Positions 1-7,405 of a DNA stretch of 16,458 nucleotides are shown here, in pieces. The translations under genes and the position numbers were made by a program. The DNA comes from DASQVO01 sp035640715 (GTDB taxonomy: Bacteria; Actinomycetota; Actinomycetes; Streptosporangiales; Streptosporangiaceae). Numbering within the stretch: the first letter of the stretch is position 1; each line of letters begins with the position of its first letter. The stretch lies in contig DASQVO010000035.1 of the NCBI GenBank assembly GCA_035640715.1, positions 1 through 16,458 on the forward strand. Direction: 5' to 3'. The notes below the pieces were generated by a model that saw only the letters and a list, made by a program, of their open reading frames with translations, made no database searches and was not told the DNA's origin.

Positions 1-233
1 GCGAGGTTGCGGTGCAGCACGCCGACGCCGCCCTGGCGGGCCATGGCCACGGCCATCCGCGCCTCGGTGACCGTATCCATCGCCGACGACACGAGCGGTA
101 TCCGCAGGCTGATCCGCCGGGTGATCCGGGCAGTGGTATCCACCTCGCCGGGCAGCACGTCCGACGCTGCCGGGAGGAGCAGCACGTCGTCGAACGTAAG
201 GCCGGGAGGAGCGAACTTGTCTGGCTCGGTCAT
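1..233 (-). CDS. guaB: IMP dehydrogenase, N-terminal part (cut by window edge)
   Basis: This is the first 77 codons of a gene that continues past the left edge. IMP dehydrogenase oxidises IMP to XMP with NAD+, the rate-limiting step towards GTP, in the cytoplasm. The visible protein begins MTEPDKFAPPGLTFDDVLLL, followed by RIPLVSSAMDTVTE and MARQGGVGVLHRNL; these are the conserved N-terminal signatures of bacterial GuaB. The TFDDVLLLP and SSAMDTVTE motifs separate it from the GuaB-like paralogues. The ATG at 231-233 is preceded by a GAAGGT-type ribosome-binding site. The catalytic Cys loop and the CBS domains lie outside the window. It follows groEL in the same direction, 210 bp away and behind a strong hairpin, so it probably has its own promoter, although I see no convincing -35/-10 pair. 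It belongs to the same pathway as guaA at 2688-4304. Confidence 0.94.
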   Translation of the reverse strand, partial: MTEPDKFAPPGLTFDDVLLLPAASDVLPGEVDTTARITRRISLRIPLVSSAMDTVTEARMAVAMARQGGVGVLHRNL

Positions 234-385
234 GGCACCTTCAGCTACGCGACGGCAGGTTAGCCCCATCCTAATGAGAGCATGCGGCTGACCGGGGCCC
301 GCCGGCCAAGACGGCCCGTTACGGCGGAGACATCCCCCGCTTAAGCGAAGCTCACTGGCCCGCGTGGTCGTCCCGGGATCCGGAA

Positions 386-423
386 CGGCGGGCCGGCCCC
401 GTGTGCCCGGGGCCGACCCGCCG
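386..423 (-). terminator. Hairpin terminator after groEL
   Basis: Arms 386-400 and 409-423 pair over about 14 bp with one mismatch (C393/A416), leaving an 8-nt loop at 401-408. The outer block is CGGCGGG/CCCGCCG and the inner block GGCCCC/GGGGCC. It begins 21 bp past the groEL stop and has no U-tract, as is usual for actinobacterial terminators. Its position between groEL and guaB supports a terminator for groESL. Confidence 0.62.
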
Positions 424-443
424 GAACAGCTGAGCGGCGGGGC

Positions 444-2066
444 TCAGTGCATGTGGCCGTGGCTGTGGCCATGGCCGGCCGCGGCCTCGTCCTGCTCCTC
501 CGGCTTGTCGACCACGAGCGCCTCCGTGGTGAGCAGCATGCCGGCGATGGAAGCGGCGTTCTGGACCGCGGAGCGGGTGACCTTCACCGGGTCAATCACG
601 CCCTGGGCGATCAGGTCGCCGTACTCACCGGTGGCGGCGTTGAAGCCGTGGCCGGCGGGAAGCGCGGCCACCTTGGAGGCGACCACGGAACCCTCGGCTC
701 CCGCGTTGATCGCGATCCAGCGGCACGGCTCCGACAGGGAGTCCCGCACGACCTTGACGCCGGTCGCCTCGTCGCCGGTGCGCCCGAGATCGTCAAGCTG
801 GGCGGCGATGGCGACAAGCGCACTGCCGCCGCCGGCCACGATTCCTTCCTCGATTGCCGCCCGCGTCGCGGAGATGGCGTCCTCGAGACGGTGCTTCTTC
901 TCCTTCAGCTCAACCTCGGTCGCCGCCCCCGCGCGCAGCACGCAGACGCCGCCGGACAGCTTCGCGAGCCGCTCCTGCAGCTTCTCCCTGTCCCAGTCGG
1001 AGTCGGTGGCATCGATCTCGGTGCGGATCTGGCGGATCCGGTCCTGGATCGCCGCCGGGTCGCCGGCACCATCGACGATCGTCGTCGTGTCCTTGCTCAC
1101 GACGACCCTGCGGGCGCGGCCAAGGTCGTCAAGGGTGACCGAGTCGAGACGCAGGCCAAGCTCCTCGCTGATCACCTGGCCGCCGGTCAGCACCGCGATG
1201 TCGGCGAGCATGGCCTTGCGGCGGTCGCCGAAGCCTGGGGCCTTCACCGCGACCACGTTGAGCAGGCCGCGGATCTTGTTGACGACCAGCGTCGACAGTG
1301 CCTCACCCTCGACGTCTTCCGCGATCACGAGCAGCGGCCGCTTGGATTCCGCGATCTTCTCCAGCAGCGGCAGGAAATCGGCCATCGAGGAGATCTTGCT
1401 CTGGTGGATGAGGACGTAGGAATCCTCGAGCACCGCCTCGAGCCGGTCCTGGTCGGTGACGAAATACGGGGAGATGTATCCCTTGTCGAACTGGAGACCC
1501 TCGGTGAACTCCAGTTCAAGGCCCATCGTCGGAGCCTCTTCGACAGTGATGACGCCGTCTTTGCCGACCTTGCTGAACGCTTCGGCGATCAGTTCGCCGA
1601 TCTTCTCGTCCTGCGCGGAGACGGTAGCGACGTGCGCGATCTCGCTCTGCTCCTCGACATCGCGCGCGACGGCGAGCAGCCGCTCCGAGACCTCGGCGGC
1701 AGCCGCGTCGATGCCCCGCTTGAGCTCGATCGGGCCCGCGCCGGCGGCGACGGAGCGCAGTCCGCGGTGAACCATCGCCTGGGCGAGCACGGTCGCCGTC
1801 GTGGTACCGTCGCCGGCGACGTCGTTGGTCTTGGTGGCGACCTCCTTGGCAAGCTGAGCGCCGAGGTTCTCGTAATGGTCCTCGAGCTCTACTTCGCGTG
1901 CCACGGTGACGCCGTCATTGGTGATCGTGGGCGCGCCCCACTTCTTGTCGATCACGACATTGCGGCCGCGCGGCCCGAGCGTGACCTTGACGGCATCCGC
2001 CAGCCGGTCCACACCCCGCTCAAGGGCTTGGCGCGCGTCCGCGCTGAACTCCAGGATTTTGGGCAT
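444..2066 (-). CDS. groEL: 60-kDa chaperonin GroEL1, His-rich tail
   Basis: ATP-driven chaperonin ring subunit that folds cytoplasmic proteins inside a cavity capped by GroES. The 540-residue length is normal. Conserved nucleotide-site segments are present: TLGPRGRNVVIDKKWGAP at about 29-46, NDGVTVA with Asp51, and VAGDGTTTAT with Asp86; GIVAGGGSA lies in the C-terminal equatorial part. The start is ATG at 2064-2066, with GGTGAGGT about 6 nt upstream. The C-terminus ends GHGHSHGHMH instead of the Gly-Gly-Met repeats of housekeeping chaperonins. In actinobacteria a His-rich end and linkage to groES mark the GroEL1 class, whose members usually coexist with a separate groEL2; that second copy is inferred. 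It lies 119 bp downstream of groES and is probably co-transcribed with it under CIRCE control. Confidence 0.98.
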   Translation of the reverse strand: MPKILEFSADARQALERGVDRLADAVKVTLGPRGRNVVIDKKWGAPTITNDGVTVAREVELEDHYENLGAQLAKEVATKTNDVAGDGTTTATVLAQAMVHRGLRSVAAGAGPIELKRGIDAAAAEVSERLLAVARDVEEQSEIAHVATVSAQDEKIGELIAEAFSKVGKDGVITVEEAPTMGLELEFTEGLQFDKGYISPYFVTDQDRLEAVLEDSYVLIHQSKISSMADFLPLLEKIAESKRPLLVIAEDVEGEALSTLVVNKIRGLLNVVAVKAPGFGDRRKAMLADIAVLTGGQVISEELGLRLDSVTLDDLGRARRVVVSKDTTTIVDGAGDPAAIQDRIRQIRTEIDATDSDWDREKLQERLAKLSGGVCVLRAGAATEVELKEKKHRLEDAISATRAAIEEGIVAGGGSALVAIAAQLDDLGRTGDEATGVKVVRDSLSEPCRWIAINAGAEGSVVASKVAALPAGHGFNAATGEYGDLIAQGVIDPVKVTRSAVQNAASIAGMLLTTEALVVDKPEEQDEAAAGHGHSHGHMH

Positions 2067-2122
2067 TGACTACCTCACCGTACGATTTTTAGTCAGAAGT
2101 CCCATTAGGAGGCCACGCGAAC

Positions 2123-2155
2123 GGGGCGCCAGGCCAACTGGCGGCCCAGCGCCCC
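2123..2155 (-). other. Hairpin in the groES-groEL spacer
   Basis: GGGGCGC (2123-2129) and GCGCCCC (2149-2155) form a perfect 7-bp inverted repeat. Inside it, GCCAG (2128-2132) and CTGGC (2138-2142) offer an alternative stem that shares two bases with the outer one. It lies in the 119-bp groES-groEL spacer and is not followed by a U-tract. It could be an attenuator or an mRNA-processing or stability element that sets the groES:groEL ratio; the sequence does not decide between these. Confidence 0.45.
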
Positions 2156-2185
2156 TGTCCGCGCATCCTTACCGTTCTTACTTTC

Positions 2186-2497
2186 TTACTTCTCGACGAC
2201 AGCGAGCACGTCGCGGGCGGAGAGCACGAGGTACTCCTCGCCCGAGTACTTCACTTCGGTGCCGCCGTACTTGCTGTACAGGACCACGTCCCCGACCTTG
2301 ACATCCAGGGGCACGCGCTTGGTCCCTGACTCGTCGAACCGGCCGGGACCAACCGCCAGGACTTCGCCCTCCTGGGGCTTCTCCTTGGCAGTGTCCGGGA
2401 TTACCAGGCCGGACGCCGTGGTCTGCTCCGCTTCCAGCGGGCGGACCACAATCCGGTCCTCAAGCGGCTTGAGAACAACCTTGGTGGCGGTCGTCAC
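2186..2497 (-). CDS. groES: 10-kDa co-chaperonin GroES
   Basis: Heptameric lid of the GroEL cavity, cytoplasmic. The 103 residues carry the family signatures: LKPLEDRIVVRPLEAE near the N-terminus, then the mobile-loop region TTASGLVIPDTAKEKPQEGEV (split here as TTASGLVIP and DTAKEKPQEGEV), VLAVGPGRF, VGDVVLYSKYGGTEVKY and EEYLVLSARDVLAVVE. The start codon is GTG at 2495-2497, preceded at about 6 nt by a very purine-rich GGAGGGGGAGGT, which settles the start. The 5' leader of about 120 nt runs from the CIRCE-overlapped promoter. It is the first gene of the groES-groEL unit and lies 190 bp downstream of guaA. Confidence 0.97.
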   Translation of the reverse strand: MTTATKVVLKPLEDRIVVRPLEAEQTTASGLVIPDTAKEKPQEGEVLAVGPGRFDESGTKRVPLDVKVGDVVLYSKYGGTEVKYSGEEYLVLSARDVLAVVEK

Positions 2498-2596
2498 GAT
2501 CTGACCTCCCCCTCCGGAAAGGCTACTAATGGTGAGTTGCTACAGAGGGCGAGCACGGCGGCCTGCCGTCGCGGGTGCCAGACCTGCCTCGTCGCA

Positions 2597-2623
2597 TTAG
2601 CACTCTGCTTGCCAGAGTGCTAG
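2597..2623 (-). promoter_or_regulatory. CIRCE operator (HrcA binding site)
   Basis: TTAGCACTC (2597-2605), a 9-nt spacer, then GAGTGCTAG (2615-2623). This matches the CIRCE consensus of 9-bp arms and 9-nt spacer with one deviating base at the end of the second arm. It lies just downstream of the -10 of the groES promoter and overlaps the expected transcription start, the usual place for HrcA repression of groESL. Regulation by HrcA is established for this element; hrcA itself is not in the window. Confidence 0.95.
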
Positions 2624-2627
2624 TCCG

Positions 2628-2656
2628 ACAGTATCCAGCCCGCACCGGCTCGTCAA
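2628..2656 (-). promoter_or_regulatory. groESL promoter, sigma70/HrdB type
   Basis: Read on the minus strand: -35 TTGACG (2651-2656), a 17-nt spacer, -10 TACTGT (2628-2633). The expected start point is about 7 nt further on, at the outer edge of the CIRCE arm. Spacing and hexamers fit a vegetative promoter. The -35 lies 32 bp beyond the guaA stop codon and I see no terminator between them, so some read-through from guaA is possible. Confidence 0.8.
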
Positions 2657-2687
2657 CACGGGGGTACGCCTAGACGCGACGGGTCCA

Positions 2688-4304
2688 CTACTCCCACTCG
2701 ATCGTGCCGGGCGGCTTGCTGGTCACGTCCAGCACGACCCGGTTCACCTGCGGGACTTCGTTGGTGATTCTTGTGGAAATATGCGCGAGCACATCGTCGG
2801 GCAGCCGCGCCCAGTCCGCCGTCATTGCGTCCTCGCTCGTGACCGGGCGGAGCACCACCGGATGGCCATAGCTGCGGCCGTCCCCCTGCACGCCGACGGA
2901 CCGGACATCGGCGAGCAGGACGACCGGGCATTGCCAGATGCGCCGGTCAAGCCCGGCCCGGGACAGTTCCTCGCGGACGATCGCGTCGGCCTCGCGGAGC
3001 ACACCCAGGCGCTCGGCAGTAACCTCGCCGATGATCCGGATGGCCAGCCCCGGGCCAGGGAACGGCTGCCGCCACACGATGCCGGGCGGCAGGCCCAGTT
3101 CCTCGCCGACCCGCCGCACCTCGTCCTTGAACAGCGACCGGAGCGGCTCGACCAGCCGGAACTTCAGGTCGCTCGGCAGCCCGCCCACGTTGTGATGCGA
3201 CTTGATGTTGGCGGCCCCCGAGCCGCCGCCGGATTCGACGACGTCCGGGTACAGGGTTCCCTGCACCAGGAACTCCACGGATTCCCCGTGGCTCTCGGCA
3301 TCCTGGGCGATCTCCAGGGCGGCCCGCTCGAATGCGCGGATGAACTCGCGGCCGATGATCTTCCGCTTCTGCTCCGGATCCGTGACCCCGGCGAGGGCGC
3401 CGAGGAACTCCTCCGCCGCGCTCACCACCTTCAGCCGGACGCCCGTAGCGGCGACGAAGTCGTTTTCCACCTGCTCGGCCTCGCCCTTGCGGAGCAGGCC
3501 GTGATCCACGAAGACGCAGTGCAGGCGGGAACCGATGGCCCGCTGGACCAGCGCCGCGGCAACGGCCGAGTCCACGCCGCCCGACAGGCCGCTGACGGCG
3601 AGCGCCCCGCCAACCTGCTCGCGGATGCGCTCGGCCTGCTCGTCGATGATGCCGCGGGTCGTCCAGCCCGGCTGGCAGCCAGCGGCGTCGAGGAAGCGCT
3701 GCAGGATGGCGGTGCCATGGTCGGTGTGCATCACCTCGGGATGGAACTGCACACCGTACAGCTTCCGGCGGGGATCCTCGATCGCGGCGACCGGCGTCGC
3801 CGCGGTCCGCGCCGTGACGGCGAAGCCCGGCGGTGCTGCGACGCACATGTCCCCATGCGACATCCACACCCGCTGGCGCGCCGGAAGGCCAGCCAGCAGC
3901 CCGCCCTGGTACACCTCGGCATCCCCGCGTTCCCCGGCCTCAGCCGCCAGCGCGTCCAGCGTGGTCGCGCCGTATTCGGCCGCGCCGGTGCGGCGCACGG
4001 TTCCCCCCAGGCCATCGACCATGAGCTGGAAGCCGTAGCAGATTCCCAGCACCGGGACGCCCGTGCTGAACAGGTCCGGCGGGCCTTCCGGGGCCGGTGG
4101 CGCGCCGTCGGCGTACACAGACGCGGGGCCGCCGGAGAGGATGATCGCCTTGGGCTTCCTCGCAAGCATCTCGGCGACCGGCATCGTATGCGGGACGATC
4201 TCCGAGTACACATGGCACTCGCGGACACGGCGCGCTATGAGCTGCGCATACTGGGCGCCGAAATCCACAACGAGGACAGTGTCGAAGCTGCCGGACGAGG
4301 GCAT
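2688..4304 (-). CDS. guaA: GMP synthase (glutamine-hydrolysing)
   Basis: Converts XMP, ATP and glutamine to GMP, the last step of guanine nucleotide synthesis. The 538 residues form the usual two-part enzyme. The N-terminal class I glutamine amidotransferase has VVDFGAQYAQLIARRVRE, nucleophile Cys89 in LGICYGFQ, SHGD at about 149-152, and His188 and Glu190 in GVQFHPEV. The ATP-pyrophosphatase has the P-loop SGGVDS at 241-246, then FVDHGLLRKGE and the C-terminal dimerisation part ending PPGTIEWE. All catalytic residues are present. The start is ATG at 4302-4304, only 9 bp after the stop of the upstream CNNM gene. The GGGAG just before the ATG is very close, so translational coupling to that gene may help initiation. 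No promoter is visible in the junction, so the two genes are probably one operon. Confidence 0.98.
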   Translation of the reverse strand: MPSSGSFDTVLVVDFGAQYAQLIARRVRECHVYSEIVPHTMPVAEMLARKPKAIILSGGPASVYADGAPPAPEGPPDLFSTGVPVLGICYGFQLMVDGLGGTVRRTGAAEYGATTLDALAAEAGERGDAEVYQGGLLAGLPARQRVWMSHGDMCVAAPPGFAVTARTAATPVAAIEDPRRKLYGVQFHPEVMHTDHGTAILQRFLDAAGCQPGWTTRGIIDEQAERIREQVGGALAVSGLSGGVDSAVAAALVQRAIGSRLHCVFVDHGLLRKGEAEQVENDFVAATGVRLKVVSAAEEFLGALAGVTDPEQKRKIIGREFIRAFERAALEIAQDAESHGESVEFLVQGTLYPDVVESGGGSGAANIKSHHNVGGLPSDLKFRLVEPLRSLFKDEVRRVGEELGLPPGIVWRQPFPGPGLAIRIIGEVTAERLGVLREADAIVREELSRAGLDRRIWQCPVVLLADVRSVGVQGDGRSYGHPVVLRPVTSEDAMTADWARLPDDVLAHISTRITNEVPQVNRVVLDVTSKPPGTIEWE

Positions 4305-4313
4305 CTCCCGAGT

Positions 4314-5831
4314 TTAGGACATCTGCCCAGGGCCGGCCGCCTCGGAGCCGGCAGGCGGGTGCTGCGGGTCGCCCGTCTTCGGTGTGCCGTGGGGCCCGGC
4401 CCGCCCCGGGCCCTGCACTATCCCCACGCCGCGAGCCGGGGGCGCCGGCCCTGGCTCGCGGCGCGCAGTGCCGTCCTGGCCCGGGGCATGCGGCTGTCCC
4501 TGCGCCTGAGCCTGCGCGGGAGCCTGCGGCTGGTTGCCGGACTGATCGGGACCGGCAGCCGCCGGGGCGATCCGGAGTCTTGCGATGCGCCGCCCGTCCA
4601 TTTCCGTGACGGTGATCCGGTGCCCCGCCACCTCTACCGACTGGCCTTCCACGGGCACATGGCCAAGCCGGGCGAGCACGAAGCCCGCGGCCGTCTCATA
4701 GGGCCCCTCGGGCAGCTCGATGCCGGTCTGCTCGGCGAATTCATGCAGGTTGAGCAGGCCATCCGTCTCAACCTCGCCGCCGCGCAGCAGCCTTGGCTCA
4801 CCCTGCTCGATGTCGTATTCGTCGCGGATGTCGCCAATGAGTTCCTCGACCAGGTCCTCCAGCGTGACGATGCCGGCGGTACCGCCGTACTCGTCGACGA
4901 CGATGGCCAGGTGGGCCCGCTCCCGGCGCATCTCGGACAGGGCGGAAAGGACAGTCTTGCTTATCGGCAGGAACTTCACGTGCCTGCACACCTGTCCGAC
5001 CGTGAGCGGACGGTACCCGCGGGCCGGGTCAAGCAGGTCACGGATATGCACGAAACCGATCACATTGTCATAAGAGCCTTGATAAACAGGCAGGCGCGAG
5101 TACGGCACGCTCGCGGCGAGCTTGGCGGCCTGGCTGAGCGGAGTATCAGCGGACAGGAACTCCACCTCTGTCCTCGGCAGGAGTACCTCGCGAATCTGCC
5201 GCTTGCCGGCGTCGAATACCTCTCCCACGATGTACCGCTCGTCCTGGCTGAGCGCCTGGTTGCCGGCCACCAGGTCACGCAGTTCCTGTTCGGTCATGAC
5301 GGCGCGATTCGCGCGGGGATCGCCGCCGAGGATGGTGACGATCAAGTTGGTCGACTTCGACAGCAACCAGACGATCGGGCGGGCGAGGATGCTGATCAGA
5401 TCGAGGATGGGCGCGGCGACCAGAGACATGCGCTCGGCCCGCTGGAGGGCGATCCGCTTGGGCGCCAGCTCGCCGAGCACCAGGCTTATGAACGTTATCC
5501 CTATCGTGACCAGGCCGAACGACAGCGGTGACGCCAGTGCCGGGGACATATGGTGGCTGATCAGCGTCGTCTTCAGCATGCCGGCCAGCGTGGCGGCGCC
5601 GTACACGCCGGAGACCAGGGTCGCAAGCGTCACCCCGATCTGCACGGCGGACAGGAAGCGGTTCGGATCATGGGCAAGCCTGGCGGCGCGCTGGCCGCGC
5701 TTTCCGCGCCGCGCGAGCTTGCGGACCTGTCCCTCGCGCAGCGACACCAGGGCCATCTCGGCACCTGAGAAAAAGCCGCCGATGAGCACGATGATCAGGA
5801 CGACGATGAGATCCCCGATAACCTTGCTCAC
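4314..5831 (-). CDS. CNNM/CorC-family membrane protein with CBS pair (hemolysin C-like)
   Basis: Integral membrane protein of the CNNM/CorB family (DUF21, CBS pair, CorC_HlyC); members are linked to Mg2+ efflux, though many are annotated as hemolysins. Counting from the chosen start (505 residues): membrane segments at about 5-27, 63-85, 102-125 and 136-165, with family motifs SGAEMAL (22-28) and GELAPKRIALQ (120-130). The two CBS repeats span about 215-335 and contain SRLPVYQG, VIGFVHIRDLL and DEYGGTAGIVTLEDLVEELIG. The CorC_HlyC domain follows, to about 425. The last 80 residues are a Gln/Ala/Pro/Gly-rich, probably disordered tail. I chose GTG at 5829-5831 because GGGAAG lies 6 nt upstream and homologous sequence begins there; an ATG at 5936 would add 35 low-complexity residues read through an inverted repeat. 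Its link to guaA looks operonic but not functional. Confidence 0.93.
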   Translation of the reverse strand: MSKVIGDLIVVLIIVLIGGFFSGAEMALVSLREGQVRKLARRGKRGQRAARLAHDPNRFLSAVQIGVTLATLVSGVYGAATLAGMLKTTLISHHMSPALASPLSFGLVTIGITFISLVLGELAPKRIALQRAERMSLVAAPILDLISILARPIVWLLSKSTNLIVTILGGDPRANRAVMTEQELRDLVAGNQALSQDERYIVGEVFDAGKRQIREVLLPRTEVEFLSADTPLSQAAKLAASVPYSRLPVYQGSYDNVIGFVHIRDLLDPARGYRPLTVGQVCRHVKFLPISKTVLSALSEMRRERAHLAIVVDEYGGTAGIVTLEDLVEELIGDIRDEYDIEQGEPRLLRGGEVETDGLLNLHEFAEQTGIELPEGPYETAAGFVLARLGHVPVEGQSVEVAGHRITVTEMDGRRIARLRIAPAAAGPDQSGNQPQAPAQAQAQGQPHAPGQDGTARREPGPAPPARGVGIVQGPGRAGPHGTPKTGDPQHPPAGSEAAGPGQMS

Positions 5832-5877
5832 GCTGCGCTTCCCGAATTCTCCGAGTGCCCTGCCAGCCGGGCCCTGC

Positions 5878-5913
5878 GCGGGTATCCCGGCAGGGCCCGG
5901 CCGGGATACCCGC
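5878..5913. repeat. Perfect 14-bp inverted repeat upstream of the CNNM gene
   Basis: Arms 5878-5891 and 5900-5913 are exactly complementary over 14 bp, with an 8-nt loop at 5892-5899. The left arm reads GCGGGTATCCCGGC. It begins 47 bp upstream of the preferred CNNM start, within its expected leader. It may be a 5'-UTR structure or a dispersed REP-like element; the sequence alone does not decide. Confidence 0.7.
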
Positions 5914-6016
5914 CCGGCCGCTGGGGCAGCGGCCACTGGACGGTTCGTTCGGCCAGTCTAAGTGCATTTGTTCGCCAGGCAGCGATGAGGACGGGCCACA
6001 CGACCAGGAGATTCTC

Positions 6017-6055
6017 GTGTAATCCGGGACAATCATGTGTGATCCAGCGCGATCC
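6017..6055. repeat. Direct repeats in the CNNM/galT divergent region
   Basis: GTGTAATCC (6017-6025) and GTGTGATCC (6037-6045) are repeated exactly 20 bp apart, and a shorter GATCC follows at 6051-6055. They lie 42-80 bp upstream of the galT start, where a regulator of the gal operon could bind. A two-turn period suits a protein binding one face of the helix, but the copies are short and could be chance. Confidence 0.35.
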
Positions 6056-6083
6056 TGACGGGACTGGCATAGCAGAAACCCGA

Positions 6084-6089
6084 TAGCGT
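6084..6089 (+). promoter_or_regulatory. Candidate -10 for a leaderless galT transcript
   Basis: TAGCGT ends 7 nt before the GTG at 6097, so the predicted transcript would begin at or next to the start codon. There is no Shine-Dalgarno sequence before that GTG. I find no good -35. Leaderless mRNAs are common in actinobacteria; here it is an inference from spacing. Confidence 0.35.
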
Positions 6090-6096
6090 AGGTCTT

Positions 6097-7386
6097 GTGG
6101 GCACCAAATCGATGCGGGCGGGCGGCAGCCGGCTCGCCTGGAAGAACAGCGGCCGTCTGGCGGACGGGCGCGAGATCATATATTTCGACGAGACGCCCGG
6201 GCTGAACCGGGCCGCTGCCCGTGACATGCGTGCAGGCCTGGCTCCGGCTCCGGTACCGGGCACGGTAAGCGCGGAATCGGCGCTGCGCTGGGATCCGTTG
6301 CTCGGCGAATGGGCCATCATCGCCGCCCAGCGCCAGGAGCGCACCTTCCTGCCGCCCCCTGATCAATGCCCGCTCGACCCGTCGGCGCCCGGCCGGCTGA
6401 CCGAGATACCAGCGGACAGCTATGACGTCGTCGTGTTCGAGAACCGCTTCCCCTCCCTGCGCGGTGCGGGCGCCGACGCTGGGAACGTAGCGGGCCCGGC
6501 ATCAGGCGGCACCGTGCACCCCGACGGCACCGCGCATCCCGACGGCACCGCTCCCCAGGCCAGTACCCTGCCGGTGAGTCCCGCCTCCCTGGCCGGGAAT
6601 GACGCCGGGGAAATCGCGGGCGGCTCGCATGCGGCCGGCCAGCTCTCCCCGCAGCAGCCCGCATTCGGCCGCTGCGAAGTGGTCTGCTTCACCTCCGATC
6701 ACAACGCTTCGTTCGCAAGCCTGACGCCGCGGCGGGTCCGCACCGTGGTCGAGGCGTGGGCGGACCGTACTGCCGCGCTCAGCGGCATTGAGGGCATCGA
6801 GCAGGTCTACTGCTTCGAGAACCGTGGCGAGGAAATCGGCGTCACGCTCCACCATCCGCATGGCCAGATCTACGCGTTCCCGTTCGTCACACCGCGGACC
6901 AGACAGATGGTCGCCCAGGCTCGCTCGCACGCCGCACGGACGGGCCGGAACCTCTTCGATGACCTGGTCGAGGCGGAGCACGCGGCCCGGACCAGGATTG
7001 TGGCAGCCAACGAGCAGTGGACCGCGTTCGTGCCCCCGGCCGCCCGCTGGCCGTACGAGGTGCTGATCTTCCCGGCCCGGCGCGTACCGGACCTGGCCGC
7101 TCTCGACGCGCCGGCCCGGGCCGCGTTCGGTGACCTCTATCTCGACGTGCTCCGGCGCTTCGACAAGCTGTTTGACACGCCAGCGCCATACATCGCGGCG
7201 TGGCACCAGGCGCCCGTCACCGACGAGGCCGCGCGCCGCGACTTCGGGCTGCATCTTCAGGTGCTGTCGGTACGGCGCGCGCCAGGGAAGCTCAAGTACC
7301 TCGCCGGGACGGAATCCGGCATGGGTGTGTGGATCAACGACATCGTGCCGGAAACCGCGGCGCGCAGGCTCCGGGAAGCCCAGTGA
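6097..7386 (+). CDS. galT: Galactose-1-phosphate uridylyltransferase
   Basis: Second Leloir-pathway enzyme: exchanges UMP between UDP-glucose and galactose-1-phosphate. The HPHGQ active site is at 253-257, with His255 the expected uridylylated nucleophile. FENRFPSL (115-122), CEVVCFTSDH (193-202) and the C-terminal HLQVLSVRR and KYLAGTESGMG are typical. At the zinc site, Cys91, His202 and His253 are present, but the second Cys of the CxxC pair is Asp94 (CPLD). The length of 429 exceeds the usual roughly 350: about 65 residues between FPSL and GRCEVV (123-190) form a Gly/Ala/Pro-rich insertion with a HPDGTA repeat. The start is GTG at 6097, with ATG at 6112 (codon 6) as an alternative; neither has a clear ribosome-binding site. 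It is the first gene of galTEK. Confidence 0.96.
   Translation: MGTKSMRAGGSRLAWKNSGRLADGREIIYFDETPGLNRAAARDMRAGLAPAPVPGTVSAESALRWDPLLGEWAIIAAQRQERTFLPPPDQCPLDPSAPGRLTEIPADSYDVVVFENRFPSLRGAGADAGNVAGPASGGTVHPDGTAHPDGTAPQASTLPVSPASLAGNDAGEIAGGSHAAGQLSPQQPAFGRCEVVCFTSDHNASFASLTPRRVRTVVEAWADRTAALSGIEGIEQVYCFENRGEEIGVTLHHPHGQIYAFPFVTPRTRQMVAQARSHAARTGRNLFDDLVEAEHAARTRIVAANEQWTAFVPPAARWPYEVLIFPARRVPDLAALDAPARAAFGDLYLDVLRRFDKLFDTPAPYIAAWHQAPVTDEAARRDFGLHLQVLSVRRAPGKLKYLAGTESGMGVWINDIVPETAARRLREAQ
6508..6550 (+). repeat. 18-bp tandem repeat inside galT
   Basis: Two near-identical 18-bp units (6508-6525 and 6526-6543) followed by 7 bases of a third. They encode GTVHPD, GTAHPD, GTA. They lie in the extra segment of GalT and are in frame, so copy-number change would lengthen the loop without breaking the enzyme. 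Confidence 0.75.
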
Positions 7387-7405
7387 ACGTTGCGAAGGAG
7401 AGACT

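Noticed and set aside
447..2069. 540-codon open frame on the plus strand opposite groEL
   Set aside because: It mirrors groEL almost exactly, arises from GC-rich third positions, and its Asp/Arg/His-rich translation shows no domain.
2781..5531. 916-codon plus-strand frame opposite guaA and the CNNM gene
   Set aside because: It spans two well-identified minus-strand genes; the composition is that of an antisense shadow.
5832..5936. N-terminal extension of the CNNM protein to an ATG at 5936
   Set aside because: The 35 extra residues are low-complexity and read through an inverted repeat; GTG 5831 has a spaced ribosome-binding site and begins the conserved protein.
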